Assembly: GCA_017305935.1 (NCBI GenBank)
Contig: JAFKJU010000012.1
Span: 1 to 64,000, forward strand
Source of the DNA: Hyphomicrobiales bacterium
Lineage (GTDB): Bacteria; Pseudomonadota; Alphaproteobacteria; Rhizobiales; Rhizobiaceae
Direction of reading: 5' to 3'
DNA: 64,000 nt
Shown: piece by piece, positions 24,807 to 33,948 of the stretch
Layout of the letters: every line of letters starts with the position of its first letter
Position numbering within the stretch: the first letter of the stretch is position 1
Notes under the pieces: generated by a model
Seen by the model: the letters and a program-made list of their open reading frames with translations, nothing else
The model's database searches: none
Told to the model about the DNA's origin: nothing
Translations under genes and position numbers: made by a program

Positions 24807-25934
24807 ATGACAACCGGCTACGTCTTTCACGAGCACTATCTCTGGCACGATACGGGCACCAGCGCCCAGATGATGCCGCCCGACCGGTTCGTCGAGCCGG
24901 GGCTGCATGTCGAGGCGCCCGCCACCAAGCGGCGGTTGAACGGCCTGCTGCATGTCAGCGGCCTCGCCCGCCATCTGGTGCGCATCGAGCCCGAGCCGGT
25001 CACCGCCGAGGATCTGGCCCGCGTCCACACCCGCCACCACATCGAGAACATCCAGGAACTCAGCAAGGTCGGCGGCATCTATGCCGGGCCGCAGGCGCCG
25101 ATCGGGCGCGGCAGCTACGAGATCGCGCTGCTGTCGGCCGGCGGCACCTGGATGGCGATGGCGACGGTGCTGAGCGGCCGCGTCGACAATGCCTATGCGC
25201 TGGTGCGCCCGCCGGGCCATCATGCCGAGCCGGACAGCGCCATGGGATATTGCCTGTTCGGCAATGCCCCCGTCGCCATTCGCCGGCTGCAGGCGGAAGG
25301 CCTGCTCGGCCGCGTCGCCATCGTCGATTGGGATGTGCATCACGGCAACGGCACGGAATCGGCCTTCTACGACGACCCCTCGGTGCTGGCGATCTCCATC
25401 CATCAGGACAATCTCTATCCGATCGGCCGCGGCGCCGTTGCCGACAACGGATCGGGCGACGGCGAAGGCTTCAACATCAATATTCCCTTGCCTCCAGGCA
25501 GCGGCACCGGCGCATACGAAGCGGCCTTCGACCGCGTCGTACTGCCTGCCCTGCAGGCTTTCCGCCCCGACATGATCGTCGTCACCTCCGGTTTCGACGG
25601 CGCCGGCTTCGATCCGCTGGGGCGGATGATGCTCAACAGCGAATGCTATCGCCGCCTGGCGCGGCGGCTGGCGGGGGCTGCGGCGGAACTCTGCGGCGGC
25701 CGCCTGGTGATGACCCATGAGGGCGGCTATTCGGAAGGCTACGTGCCTTTCTGCGGCCATGCCGTCATCGAAACGCTGGCCGGCGTGCGCACCGAGGTCG
25801 TCGATCCCCTCACCGACCATATCGACGAATGGGGCTGGCAGGCGCTTCAGCCGCATCAGGACGCGATGATCGCCAAGGCCGAGGGCTTGGTCGATCGCCT
25901 CGCCGCCCGTCTTTCGGCAAGGACGGGCCGGTGA
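24807..25934 (+). CDS. Class II histone-deacetylase-like zinc amidohydrolase
   Basis: 375 residues. HDAC-superfamily active-site motifs are all present: VRPPGHHAEPDSAMGY (tandem His), the zinc-ligand DWDVHHGNGTE, the Asp in TSGFDGAGFDPLG, and HEGGYSEGY. Bacterial members remove acetyl groups from small amides, polyamines or other acyl-amines rather than histones. The start at 24807 has AGGA 9 nt upstream; a longer in-frame reading from 24669 crosses the leader hairpins and is unlikely. It is the first gene of an operon with a five-part amino-acid/amide-type ABC transporter, whose livH start overlaps its stop (TGATG). Confidence 0.9.
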   Translation: MTTGYVFHEHYLWHDTGTSAQMMPPDRFVEPGLHVEAPATKRRLNGLLHVSGLARHLVRIEPEPVTAEDLARVHTRHHIENIQELSKVGGIYAGPQAPIGRGSYEIALLSAGGTWMAMATVLSGRVDNAYALVRPPGHHAEPDSAMGYCLFGNAPVAIRRLQAEGLLGRVAIVDWDVHHGNGTESAFYDDPSVLAISIHQDNLYPIGRGAVADNGSGDGEGFNINIPLPPGSGTGAYEAAFDRVVLPALQAFRPDMIVVTSGFDGAGFDPLGRMMLNSECYRRLARRLAGAAAELCGGRLVMTHEGGYSEGYVPFCGHAVIETLAGVRTEVVDPLTDHIDEWGWQALQPHQDAMIAKAEGLVDRLAARLSARTGR

Positions 25935-26794
25935 TGGACCTTGCCGTCACCACCCTTCTCAATGCCCTGACGCTGATCAGCATCCTGGCGCTTGTCGGGC
26001 TGGGGCTGACGATCAGTTTCGGGCTGATGAACGTCACCAATCTGGCGCATGGCGAATTCGTCACCGTCGGCGCCTTCACCGTCTATTTCGTGCAGAGCCA
26101 TGGCGGCTCCTTCTGGCTCGGGCTGGTCGCGGCCCCGGTGGTCGGCGCCGCCGTCGGGCTGCTGCTTGAAGGCATCATCCTGCGCCGCCTTTACGAAAGG
26201 CCGGTCGGCGCCATCCTGGCCACCTGGGGCGTCAGCCTCATCCTGCAGCAGGGCATCGAACTCACCTTCGGCCTGGGTGCGAAACCGGTGGTGCCGCCGC
26301 TCGATGGCGTCATCGATCTCGGCGTCTCCGCCTATCCGGTCTATCGCCTGATCCTCATCGCCATCGCGCTGCTGACACTGGCCGGTGTCGTCTTGCTGGT
26401 CGCCCGCACCCGTTTCGGACTCGATATCCGCACCGTCATCCAGAATCGCGACATGGCCGAAGCGGTCGGCATCAACACGCGCCGCACCTACGCCGTCGCC
26501 TTCGGTTTCGGGGCGGCGGTCGCCGGGCTTGCCGGCGCGCTGATCTCGCCGCTCGCCACCGTCCTGCCGCAGATGGGCGTCAATTATCTCGCTAATGCCT
26601 TTTTCGTGGTCATTGTCGGCGGCGCCGGCTCGGTCTTCGGGTTGATTGCCGGCAGCACCTTCGTCGGCGGCCTGACGAGCATCCTCAACTACCAGATTTC
26701 ACCGTCGCTGGCGCAGGCGCTGGTGCTCCTGTCGGCGATCGTCATCGTCCGTTTCCGCCCGCATGGCCTCGTTTCCATCGGAGGCCGCGCATGA
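25934..26794 (+). CDS. livH: Branched-chain amino acid/amide-type ABC transporter permease LivH
   Basis: 286 residues with eight or so hydrophobic helices and the LivH landmarks SFGLMNVTNLAHGEFVTVGA near the N-terminus and NYLANAFFVVIVGGAGSVFG near the C-terminus. The subfamily includes UrtB and amide transporters, so leucine need not be the substrate. The start overlaps the deacetylase stop by one base; the stop overlaps livM by 4 bp. Confidence 0.92.
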   Translation: MDLAVTTLLNALTLISILALVGLGLTISFGLMNVTNLAHGEFVTVGAFTVYFVQSHGGSFWLGLVAAPVVGAAVGLLLEGIILRRLYERPVGAILATWGVSLILQQGIELTFGLGAKPVVPPLDGVIDLGVSAYPVYRLILIAIALLTLAGVVLLVARTRFGLDIRTVIQNRDMAEAVGINTRRTYAVAFGFGAAVAGLAGALISPLATVLPQMGVNYLANAFFVVIVGGAGSVFGLIAGSTFVGGLTSILNYQISPSLAQALVLLSAIVIVRFRPHGLVSIGGRA

Positions 26795-27753
26795 GCAACC
26801 GCACCTGGTTCGTCACCTTCGCGACGGGCATCCTGCTTCTCGCCTTGCTGCCGAATGTCGTCGACGGCTATATGCTGGGCGTCATGCGCGATGCGCTGAT
26901 CTTCGGCCTGTTCGCCGCCAGCCTCGATTTCTTCTGGGGCCGCACCGGTATTCTCTGCTTCGGCCATGCCTGCTTCTTCGGCCTTGGTGGCTATGTCATG
27001 GCAATCGTCAGCATGATGCCGGACCTGGCACAACAGACGCTTTTCGGCCTCGTCGCGGCGGTGGCGGCCAGCGCCCTGCTGGCCGCCGTAATCGGCTACT
27101 TCATGTTTTTCGGCGGGGTGCGCGGCAGCTACTTCACCATCGTGACGCTGGCGCTGGCGGTCATCGCCCAGCAGGTGGCGGTCTCGTGGAGCGACGTCAC
27201 CGGCGGCGATACCGGCCTGCTCGGCGTGCCGCCGCTCGCCTTCGGCGCGCTCGATCTCTCCGGCGACATCGCCAGCTATGCCGCCGTCGCCGTCATCTTG
27301 GTCGTCTGCCTGCTCGGCCTGCGGCTGGTCTCGGTCGGGCCTTGGGGCAAGGTGCTGACCGCCATCGGCGACAACGAGATGCGCGCCGCCGCCCTCGGCT
27401 ACAACGCCGCCCAGCGCCTGACGCTGACGTTTACGCTGTCGGCGGCCATCGCCGGCCTTGCCGGGGCGCTCTATGTCGCCATGGCCGGGCTGGTGGCGCC
27501 CGATCTCATCGGCCTGCTTCTGTCCACCGAGGTCGTCGTCTGGGTGGCGATCGGCGGGCGCGGCACGCTGATCGGGCCGGTCGTCGGCGCGGTTCTGGTG
27601 CAGCGGGCGCAGCAGGAAATCTCGAGCTACAATCCCAGCCTGTGGCCACTGATCATCGGCTGCATCTTCGTTCTGATCGTCTTCCTGCTCCCGGACGGCA
27701 TTCTCTCCATCGCCCAGCGCCTGCGCGGCGTTCTGCCGGGGAGGACACGATGA
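26791..27753 (+). CDS. livM: Branched-chain amino acid/amide-type ABC transporter permease LivM
   Basis: 320 residues with multiple membrane segments and the family segments GRTGILCFGHACFFGLGGYV and AIGDNEMRAAALGYN. It partners LivH to form the heteromeric channel. It overlaps both neighbours by 4 bp (ATGA), showing tight translational coupling. Confidence 0.92.
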   Translation: MSNRTWFVTFATGILLLALLPNVVDGYMLGVMRDALIFGLFAASLDFFWGRTGILCFGHACFFGLGGYVMAIVSMMPDLAQQTLFGLVAAVAASALLAAVIGYFMFFGGVRGSYFTIVTLALAVIAQQVAVSWSDVTGGDTGLLGVPPLAFGALDLSGDIASYAAVAVILVVCLLGLRLVSVGPWGKVLTAIGDNEMRAAALGYNAAQRLTLTFTLSAAIAGLAGALYVAMAGLVAPDLIGLLLSTEVVVWVAIGGRGTLIGPVVGAVLVQRAQQEISSYNPSLWPLIIGCIFVLIVFLLPDGILSIAQRLRGVLPGRTR

Positions 27754-28451
27754 CGGCGCTTCTCGAAGCGAAGGATATCGGCGTGCGGTTCGGTGGGCTG
27801 GATGCGCTCTCCGGCATTTCCTTCTCGATTGCCGAACGGTCGCTCGCCTGCATCATCGGCCCGAACGGCGCCGGAAAAAGCACCTTTCTCAACGTCCTGA
27901 CCGGCACACAGAAACCGACCGCCGGCAGCGTCCTGTTTCGCGGCAATCCGATCAGCGGCCTGCCGCTGCATCGCATCGCGCGCGCCGGCATCGCCCGCAA
28001 ATTCCAGATACCCTCGGTCTTTCCCAGCATGTCGGTCGCCGATAACCTCGACATCGCTCGCCGCGGAACCGGCAGCGCGCCGGCGCTGGAGGGCGATGTC
28101 ATCGAACTGATCGGCCTTTCGGCCAAAAGGGAGGTCAAGGCCGGCGAACTGCCGCATGGCGAAAAGCAATGGCTGGAGATCGGTATGGCGATCGCAACCG
28201 GCCCGAGCCTGCTCCTGCTCGACGAACCGACCGCCGGCATGACGCCGCAGGAAACCCAGGCGACCGCCCGGCTGATCCACCGCCTGCAGGCGAGGCTGGC
28301 GATCATCGCCGTCGAGCACGACATCAGCTTCGTGCGGGCGCTGGACGCCGATACGCTGGTTCTGCACCAGGGCCGTTTCTTCCGTCGCGGCCCCTTCGCC
28401 GAGATCGAAGCCGATCCCGCCGTGCGCGACGTCTATCTGGGGAGGCGCTAG
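27750..28451 (+). CDS. livG: ABC transporter ATP-binding protein LivG
   Basis: 233 residues: Walker A GPNGAGKST, the LivG-type switch region ARAGIARKFQIPSVFPSM, a Walker B-like LLLLDEPTAGMTP, and VEHDISFVR. The expected LSGG signature is replaced by LPHGEKQWLEIGMAI, the form usual in UrtD-type urea/amide transporters. GGAGGACACG precedes the ATG. It is one of the two ATPases of the liv system. Confidence 0.92.
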   Translation: MTALLEAKDIGVRFGGLDALSGISFSIAERSLACIIGPNGAGKSTFLNVLTGTQKPTAGSVLFRGNPISGLPLHRIARAGIARKFQIPSVFPSMSVADNLDIARRGTGSAPALEGDVIELIGLSAKREVKAGELPHGEKQWLEIGMAIATGPSLLLLDEPTAGMTPQETQATARLIHRLQARLAIIAVEHDISFVRALDADTLVLHQGRFFRRGPFAEIEADPAVRDVYLGRR

Positions 28452-29153
<702 letters not shown>

Positions 29154-29193
29154 GCGGGACCAGGCCCGCCTTGACGACGAAGAGGGTGTAACG

Positions 29194-30378
29194 ATGAAGA
29201 CCATGATCAACAGACGCGATCTCCTGAAGCAAGGCGCGGGCGCGGCCATGCTCGCCGGCACCGGGCTTTCCTTCCCCGGCATCCTGCGGGCCGCCGATAC
29301 CGTGAAGGTGGGACTGTCCATCCCCGTCACCGGCCTGCAGGCGATCCTCGGCGAGACGCTGATGAATTGCTACAAGCTGGCCGCCGACGAACTCAACGCC
29401 GCAAACGGCATTGCCGGCCGCAAGGTCGAACTGATCGTCGAGGACAACCAGACGACCACCAAGGGCGCCGTCGACAAGGCCCGCAAGCTGATCGGTCAGG
29501 ACAAGGTCGACGTGGTCATGGGCACCATCATCTCGCTGGAGCGCAGCGCCACGCTGTCGGTCACCTCGCGGGCGAAAAAGCTGTTCTTCTATCCCACCAA
29601 TTTCGAAGGCGGCGAATGCGACAGATACTTCGTCGCGACAGGGCCGATCCCGATGCAGCAGGTCGATCCCATGGCGCCGTGGATCGTCGAAAGCCTCGGC
29701 AAGACCGTCTATATCATGGGCTCTGACTATGCCTGGCCGCGCAAGATGACCGAGGCGATCACTGCGGCCCTGGAAAAGGCCGGCGGCAAGGTCGTCGGCG
29801 CCGATTTCTATCCCTTCGGCACCCAGGATTTCGGCCCCGCCTTCCAGAAGATCAAGGACAGCAAGCCGGATATCGTCTGGTCGATGGTGGTCGGCAACGA
29901 TGCCGTCACCCAGCTCAAGCAATATCGCAGCTTCGACATGCGCCAGCCGCTGATCGCGCCGCTGGACGAGGTGTTCAACAAGGATGCCCTGCCACCCGGC
30001 GTTGCCGCCGGCACCTATGCGCCACAGCCCTACTGGATGTCGATCGACAGCCCCGCCAACAAGGCTTTCATCGATGGCTTTCGCCAGCGCTTCGGCCAGG
30101 ACAAGATGGTCAACGGCATCGGCGAGGCCGGCTATAACGGCCTGCATCTCTATGCGCTCGCCGCCGAAAAGGCCGGCAGCTTCGAGGACGCCAAGGTTCT
30201 GGCCGCCCTGCCCTCGGTCGAATTCGACGCGCCGCAGGGCAAGGTGCGCATCGATGGCTCCAACAATCATTGTGTCGTCAATTCCTTCGTCGGCAAAGCC
30301 AAGGACGACGGCGTCGGTTACGAGGTGGTGAAGAGCTTCGGCGCCATCGAGCCGGTCACGCCTTACTGCAAGCTCTGA
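29194..30378 (+). CDS. Amide/urea-type ABC transporter substrate-binding protein (UrtA/AmiC-like), Tat signal
   Basis: 394 residues. A twin-arginine signal (INRRDLLKQGAGAAMLAGTG) is followed by a type I periplasmic fold starting VKVGLSIPVTGLQAILGE. The body resembles UrtA/FmdD/AmiC proteins that bind urea and short amides (FYPTNFEGGECDRYFVATGP, QQVDPMAPW) rather than LivJ. AGAGGG precedes the start. It is the last transporter gene; a terminator follows before the second deacetylase. Acetylated amines or amides are a likely cargo given the two flanking deacetylases. Confidence 0.88.
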   Translation: MKTMINRRDLLKQGAGAAMLAGTGLSFPGILRAADTVKVGLSIPVTGLQAILGETLMNCYKLAADELNAANGIAGRKVELIVEDNQTTTKGAVDKARKLIGQDKVDVVMGTIISLERSATLSVTSRAKKLFFYPTNFEGGECDRYFVATGPIPMQQVDPMAPWIVESLGKTVYIMGSDYAWPRKMTEAITAALEKAGGKVVGADFYPFGTQDFGPAFQKIKDSKPDIVWSMVVGNDAVTQLKQYRSFDMRQPLIAPLDEVFNKDALPPGVAAGTYAPQPYWMSIDSPANKAFIDGFRQRFGQDKMVNGIGEAGYNGLHLYALAAEKAGSFEDAKVLAALPSVEFDAPQGKVRIDGSNNHCVVNSFVGKAKDDGVGYEVVKSFGAIEPVTPYCKL

Positions 30379-30400
30379 CACCACGCCGATCAAAGACCGA

Positions 30401-30445
30401 AACGCCGCCCTGCAAACATCGTGGGGCGGCGTTATTCTATTGTTT
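30401..30445 (+). terminator. Rho-independent terminator after the liv-type binding-protein gene
   Basis: AACGCCGCCC (30401-30410) pairs perfectly with GGGCGGCGTT (30424-30433), followed by a T-rich segment. Some read-through could still reach the deacetylase gene 34 bp further on. Confidence 0.8.
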
Positions 30446-30478
30446 TTAGAGAATTTTTTTTGCGAGGCGAAGCCACCG

Positions 30479-31519
30479 ATGAAAACCTTCTACACGTCCG
30501 ACCACCATCTCCATCACAGCGGCATGGAACTCTCCTTCGGCAAGATCGTCGAGACCTTCGAAATGCCTACGCGCGCCGAAATCGTGCTGGCTCGCGTCCG
30601 GGAAGTCGGCCTCGGTCCGGTGGAGACACCGGCGGAATTCGACATCGCCCTCATCAAGCGGATCCACGACACCGGCTATGTCGACTTTCTGCGCAGCGTG
30701 TTCGACGAATGGCGCGCGGCGGGCCGGGACGGCGAAGTCTGGCCCTATAGCTGGCGGCACCGTTCCATGCCGCCGATCGATACGCCCCCCTCCGGCCTCG
30801 ATGCGCGACTATCTTATTATTCCTTCGACATGGCCGGATCGATCACCGAAACGACATGGAGGGCGGCCAAGCGTGCGTCCGATACCGCGCTTGCCGGCGC
30901 CGAGATCGTCCGGAACGGCGCCCGATCGGCCTTTTCGCTGTGCCGCCCGCCCGGCCACCATGCCGGCCGCGATTTCTTCGGCGGCTATTGCTACCTCAAC
31001 AACGCCGCCATCGCCGCGCAATATTTTCGTGACCAGGGGGCCGGGCGTGTCGCCATCCTCGATATCGACTATCACCACGGCAACGGCACGCAGGAAATCT
31101 TCTACGACCGCGACGACGTGCTGCTCGCCTCGCTGCATGGCGATCCCGACTTCGAGTTCCCCTTCCATCTCGGCTATGCCCGCGAGACCGGGTCAGGTGC
31201 CGGAACCGGCTACAACCTCAACTATCCCCTGCCCTCCGGCACCGACTGGCCACGCTGGCGGAATGCCTTCGAGGATGCCTGCGCCCGCATTGCCGCCTAT
31301 GGTGCGGACACACTTGTCGTCTCGCTCGGCGTCGATACGTTCAAGGACGATCCAATCTCGCAGTTCAGGCTCGAAAGCGCGCATTTCGTCACCATCGGCG
31401 AACGTATCGCAGCCCTCGGCCTGCCGACATTGTTCGTCATGGAGGGCGGTTATGCCGTTGAGCTGCTGGGTGTCAACGCCGTCAATGTGCTCTCGGGGTT
31501 TGAACGCGGTTCGGCCTGA
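30479..31519 (+). CDS. Acetylpolyamine amidohydrolase-like zinc deacetylase (HDAC superfamily)
   Basis: 346 residues, the usual length of bacterial acetylpolyamine amidohydrolases, with their N-terminal pattern (KTFYTSDHHLHHSGMEL, FEMPTRAEIVLARV). Active-site motifs: CRPPGHHAGRDFFGGYCYLN, LDIDYHHGNGTQE with Asp/His zinc ligands, SLGVDTFKDDP, and MEGGYAVELLG. It is distinct in sequence from the class II enzyme at 24807, so the operon region carries two different deacetylases around one transporter. Expected activity is removal of acetyl groups from acetylated polyamines or similar amines. It converges with repC, 25 nt away. Confidence 0.9.
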   Translation: MKTFYTSDHHLHHSGMELSFGKIVETFEMPTRAEIVLARVREVGLGPVETPAEFDIALIKRIHDTGYVDFLRSVFDEWRAAGRDGEVWPYSWRHRSMPPIDTPPSGLDARLSYYSFDMAGSITETTWRAAKRASDTALAGAEIVRNGARSAFSLCRPPGHHAGRDFFGGYCYLNNAAIAAQYFRDQGAGRVAILDIDYHHGNGTQEIFYDRDDVLLASLHGDPDFEFPFHLGYARETGSGAGTGYNLNYPLPSGTDWPRWRNAFEDACARIAAYGADTLVVSLGVDTFKDDPISQFRLESAHFVTIGERIAALGLPTLFVMEGGYAVELLGVNAVNVLSGFERGSA

Positions 31520-31544
31520 CGAGGCCATCGGCTTCAGCCATCCG

Positions 31545-32756
31545 TCATGTCGAGCGCCTTTCGCCTGTATGGGCGCGCATCAACGCCATCAGCATCGGTC
31601 CCGGTGAAAACCGGCCGGTCGCCGCCTTTCGCGTGAGGTCGCGCAGATAGCCGCCGGCATTGTTGATCTGCCCTGCCCTTTCGAGGATGCAGGACATGGC
31701 GGTCGCCGCACTTTCCGGCCCCATGACCTCGCAGGCCTCCTGATAGGCCGAGGGACTGACGCCGAGCGCCGAGCGAATGACAGCTGCCGCCGACATCAGG
31801 TCTCGCCACTGCGTCACCCTCCCATCCGGTGCGTAGTTGCTAACCTGGGGGCAGGCTTTTAGCACCATGCCCAGCGGAAATGCTTTTGGCGCCTGGACGA
31901 GGTTGGCTACATTTCGAACCGAAATGTCTTTCCCTGGTGGCTTCGTTTGCGGTTCAGATTCAGGAATGGATTCGGGATGTGAATTCTGTATGTGGCGACC
32001 ATTTTGGATGTCATTGGCGGCCGTTTCGCGCAATTTCATCTGTTTTTCCAAAGCGTTGACGATTTCCTCGCGCAAAGCCTCCATTGCAGGCAATACCCCT
32101 TCGACATCCACGAGACTCGGCACGCGCGGAAGACGGGCGGTGAGGTCGGCATAGCGGGCTTCGATCGCCAGCCAGTCGCCATCGGCGCCTTCCTGAAGGG
32201 CTGCCGAGATCAGTTTTCGCACGTCGCGGCGGCAGATGGTCAGCGTCTCCCGGGCCTGGCGCAGCAACCGCCGCTCCTCTGCGACCTCCAAAGCGAGACG
32301 GGCGAATTCGTCGGCGCGGCTCAGCAATGGCGCAAGATTGAAGCCGAACGCCTGCTCGATATCCCCTGCCCTGCCCCGGCGCGCATACCGCTTGCCGTTC
32401 GGGCTGTCGCGCCGATGCACGATGCCCGCCTCGACCAGTGTCGCCAGATGCCGACGCAGCGTCGTGCCGGCGATGCCATGGGCACGCAGCGATAGCTGGG
32501 CATTGGAGGGAAAGACCACGAGGCTCTGCCGTTCGCTCAGTTCCGTGCCGGGATAGAAACTCAGCAGCGCATTGAGCACGGCCAACGTCCGGTCCTGAAG
32601 ACCAAGGATTGCCCTTGCCTCCGAGAGATCGCGAAACACCTTCCATTTGTCGGCGGCCTTCGGCCCCCTGATCTGATTGGCCTTGACCTGTCCCTTCATC
32701 AAGGCAAGCGTCATCGGCCGCCGCCCAAAGGGCGTCGTCACACTTCCACTTCGCAT
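31545..32756 (-). CDS. repC: Replication initiator RepC (repABC plasmid)
   Basis: 403 residues. The N-terminal winged-helix DNA-binding domain shows the RepC pattern (ILGLQDRTLAVLNALLSFYP, VFPSNAQLSLRAHGI, TLRRHLATLVEAGIVHRRDS, PNGKRYARR), and the C-terminal part includes WRDLMSAAAVIRSALGVSPS and INNAGGYLRDLTRKA. RepC is the only protein needed for replication of repABC replicons, and the origin normally lies within its own coding sequence. The start has AAGGTGA upstream. It lies downstream of repB, separated by a 199-bp region carrying a candidate antisense RNA and a parS-like palindrome. Confidence 0.95.
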   Translation of the reverse strand: MRSGSVTTPFGRRPMTLALMKGQVKANQIRGPKAADKWKVFRDLSEARAILGLQDRTLAVLNALLSFYPGTELSERQSLVVFPSNAQLSLRAHGIAGTTLRRHLATLVEAGIVHRRDSPNGKRYARRGRAGDIEQAFGFNLAPLLSRADEFARLALEVAEERRLLRQARETLTICRRDVRKLISAALQEGADGDWLAIEARYADLTARLPRVPSLVDVEGVLPAMEALREEIVNALEKQMKLRETAANDIQNGRHIQNSHPESIPESEPQTKPPGKDISVRNVANLVQAPKAFPLGMVLKACPQVSNYAPDGRVTQWRDLMSAAAVIRSALGVSPSAYQEACEVMGPESAATAMSCILERAGQINNAGGYLRDLTRKAATGRFSPGPMLMALMRAHTGERRST

Positions 32757-32844
32757 CGTTCTTCACCTTTTCCCAAGGCAAAAGAAATTTGCTCACCAAA
32801 ACGGTGCCGAAACTCTTGACGAAGATTCATGGAAATGCGATTCT

Positions 32845-32910
32845 CGAACTGCGACATACGAGGAAGGCTTCCATGACGGAAACGTTTGGGGGCCTTTTTC
32901 TTTTGCTGTG
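32845..32910 (+). ncRNA. Candidate counter-transcribed incompatibility RNA (repB-repC intergenic)
   Basis: All repABC replicons encode a small antisense RNA between repB and repC, transcribed opposite to the operon. Here the plus strand has TTGACG (32816-32821), a 17-nt spacer and GATTCT (32839-32844) as a plausible promoter. A short segment follows with an inverted TTCC/GGAA pair around ATGAC, and then GGGGGCC followed by a T-rich run at about 32895-32902, fitting a terminator. Exact ends are estimates; expression needs testing. Confidence 0.55.
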
Positions 32911-32932
32911 CGGTCTCCTGTCTTCAAATGGC

Positions 32933-32954
32933 GGAATTGTCAGGTGACAATTCC
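32933..32954. promoter_or_regulatory. parS-like palindrome between repB and repC
   Basis: A 22-bp near-perfect palindrome with arms GGAATTGTCA and TGACAATTCC. Its 16-bp core ATTGTCAGGTGACAAT (32936-32951) differs by a single central base from ATTGTCAGCTGACAAT at 35301, upstream of repA. Palindromes of this size around CAGCTG are the RepB-binding partition sites of repABC plasmids. Confidence 0.7.
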
Positions 32955-32955
32955 G

Positions 32956-33948
32956 TTAGCTGTTTGACGAAGCTGCATTTTCCCGCTCGAAAGCCGAAAC
33001 GATGTCCGGCATTTTCGCAGACAGAAAAGCAGCGAATTCTCCCGAGGTTACGGTGATCTTCGCGCCGCGTCCGCCATGCTCGATCGTGGCGAGCGGCTGG
33101 CCCTTGCGGGTGCGTACCGTTTCCGTGGCCTTTTCCTTCTTCCTGGTTTCGCCAGTCACCTTCCAGAGCCGCTCGAAGCGGGCATTGGTGTCGGCGCTGC
33201 CGAAATCGGCGATCCGCATTTCGCGATCCGCCCGCCGGTTCAGCGCCGGATCTTTCAGACGGTCGGCAAGTGCCAGCCAGCGAGGACGGCCGACCTTGGG
33301 GGCCGGGCCGATCGCAAGGATCATCGCGGTCGGAATGCTGTCGGCCACCTGCAGCAGGCGGGAGGCTTCCGGCTTGTCGACGGAGAGGGCGCGCGAAATC
33401 GTTTCCCGGTCGAAACCATGCTCCTGCATGCGCCGGGCAAACAGCGCGCGCTCGATGAAGCTCAGGTCGACACGGGCGCTGTTTTCCTGTCCCTGCGCGA
33501 GGATTACCTCCTCGTCGGTCAGCGTCTTGACGATGGCTCGCACCGGGCGGCCAAGTGCCGCCGCCGCCCGCAGCCGGCGATGGCCATAGGCGGCCTGATA
33601 GTGTTTGTCGCGGCTTGGATGCGGCCGCACCAGGATCGGCACCTTCTGCCCGGTCTCGGCGATCGAAGCGATCAGTTCGTCGAGATCGGGATCGGCTTCG
33701 AGCGGAATGCGATCCGGGATGAAGGAGGTCTCGATCTGCGCCGGATCGATTTCGACGACGCGGTCACCGGCGGCGATGGCGTCGCGCAACTCCTTGGCGG
33801 CAGCGGCCTCGGAATTCAGCCGCCCGAGCGACAGGTTCATGGCGCGCACGGCGCCGGCCGGCTTCTGATGGGCGGGCGGATGCGATGCTTCCGGCTTCGG
33901 CTGTTCGCCCCCGCTCACCATGCTCTTCAGGATATCCCTGCCCTTCAT
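32956..33948 (-). CDS. repB: Plasmid partitioning protein RepB (ParB family)
   Basis: 330 residues. ParB/Spo0J-type domain: LIASIAETGQKVPILVRPHP, YGHRRLRAAAALGR, ILAQGQENSARVDLSFIERA, then a helix-turn-helix at FDRETISRALSVDKPEASRL. The C-terminal part is charged. RepB binds parS and works with the ATPase RepA to segregate the plasmid. The ATG at 33948 overlaps the repA stop (ATGA) and has GGGG a good distance upstream; an in-frame ATG at 33960 is the alternative. The start MKGRDILKSM is usual for RepB. Confidence 0.95.
   Translation of the reverse strand: MKGRDILKSMVSGGEQPKPEASHPPAHQKPAGAVRAMNLSLGRLNSEAAAAKELRDAIAAGDRVVEIDPAQIETSFIPDRIPLEADPDLDELIASIAETGQKVPILVRPHPSRDKHYQAAYGHRRLRAAAALGRPVRAIVKTLTDEEVILAQGQENSARVDLSFIERALFARRMQEHGFDRETISRALSVDKPEASRLLQVADSIPTAMILAIGPAPKVGRPRWLALADRLKDPALNRRADREMRIADFGSADTNARFERLWKVTGETRKKEKATETVRTRKGQPLATIEHGGRGAKITVTSGEFAAFLSAKMPDIVSAFERENAASSNS

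Noticed and set aside
23681-25720. 679-codon plus-strand frame across GntR-3 and the deacetylase start
   Set aside because: It is antisense to the GntR gene and out of frame with the deacetylase, whose active-site motifs are unmistakable.
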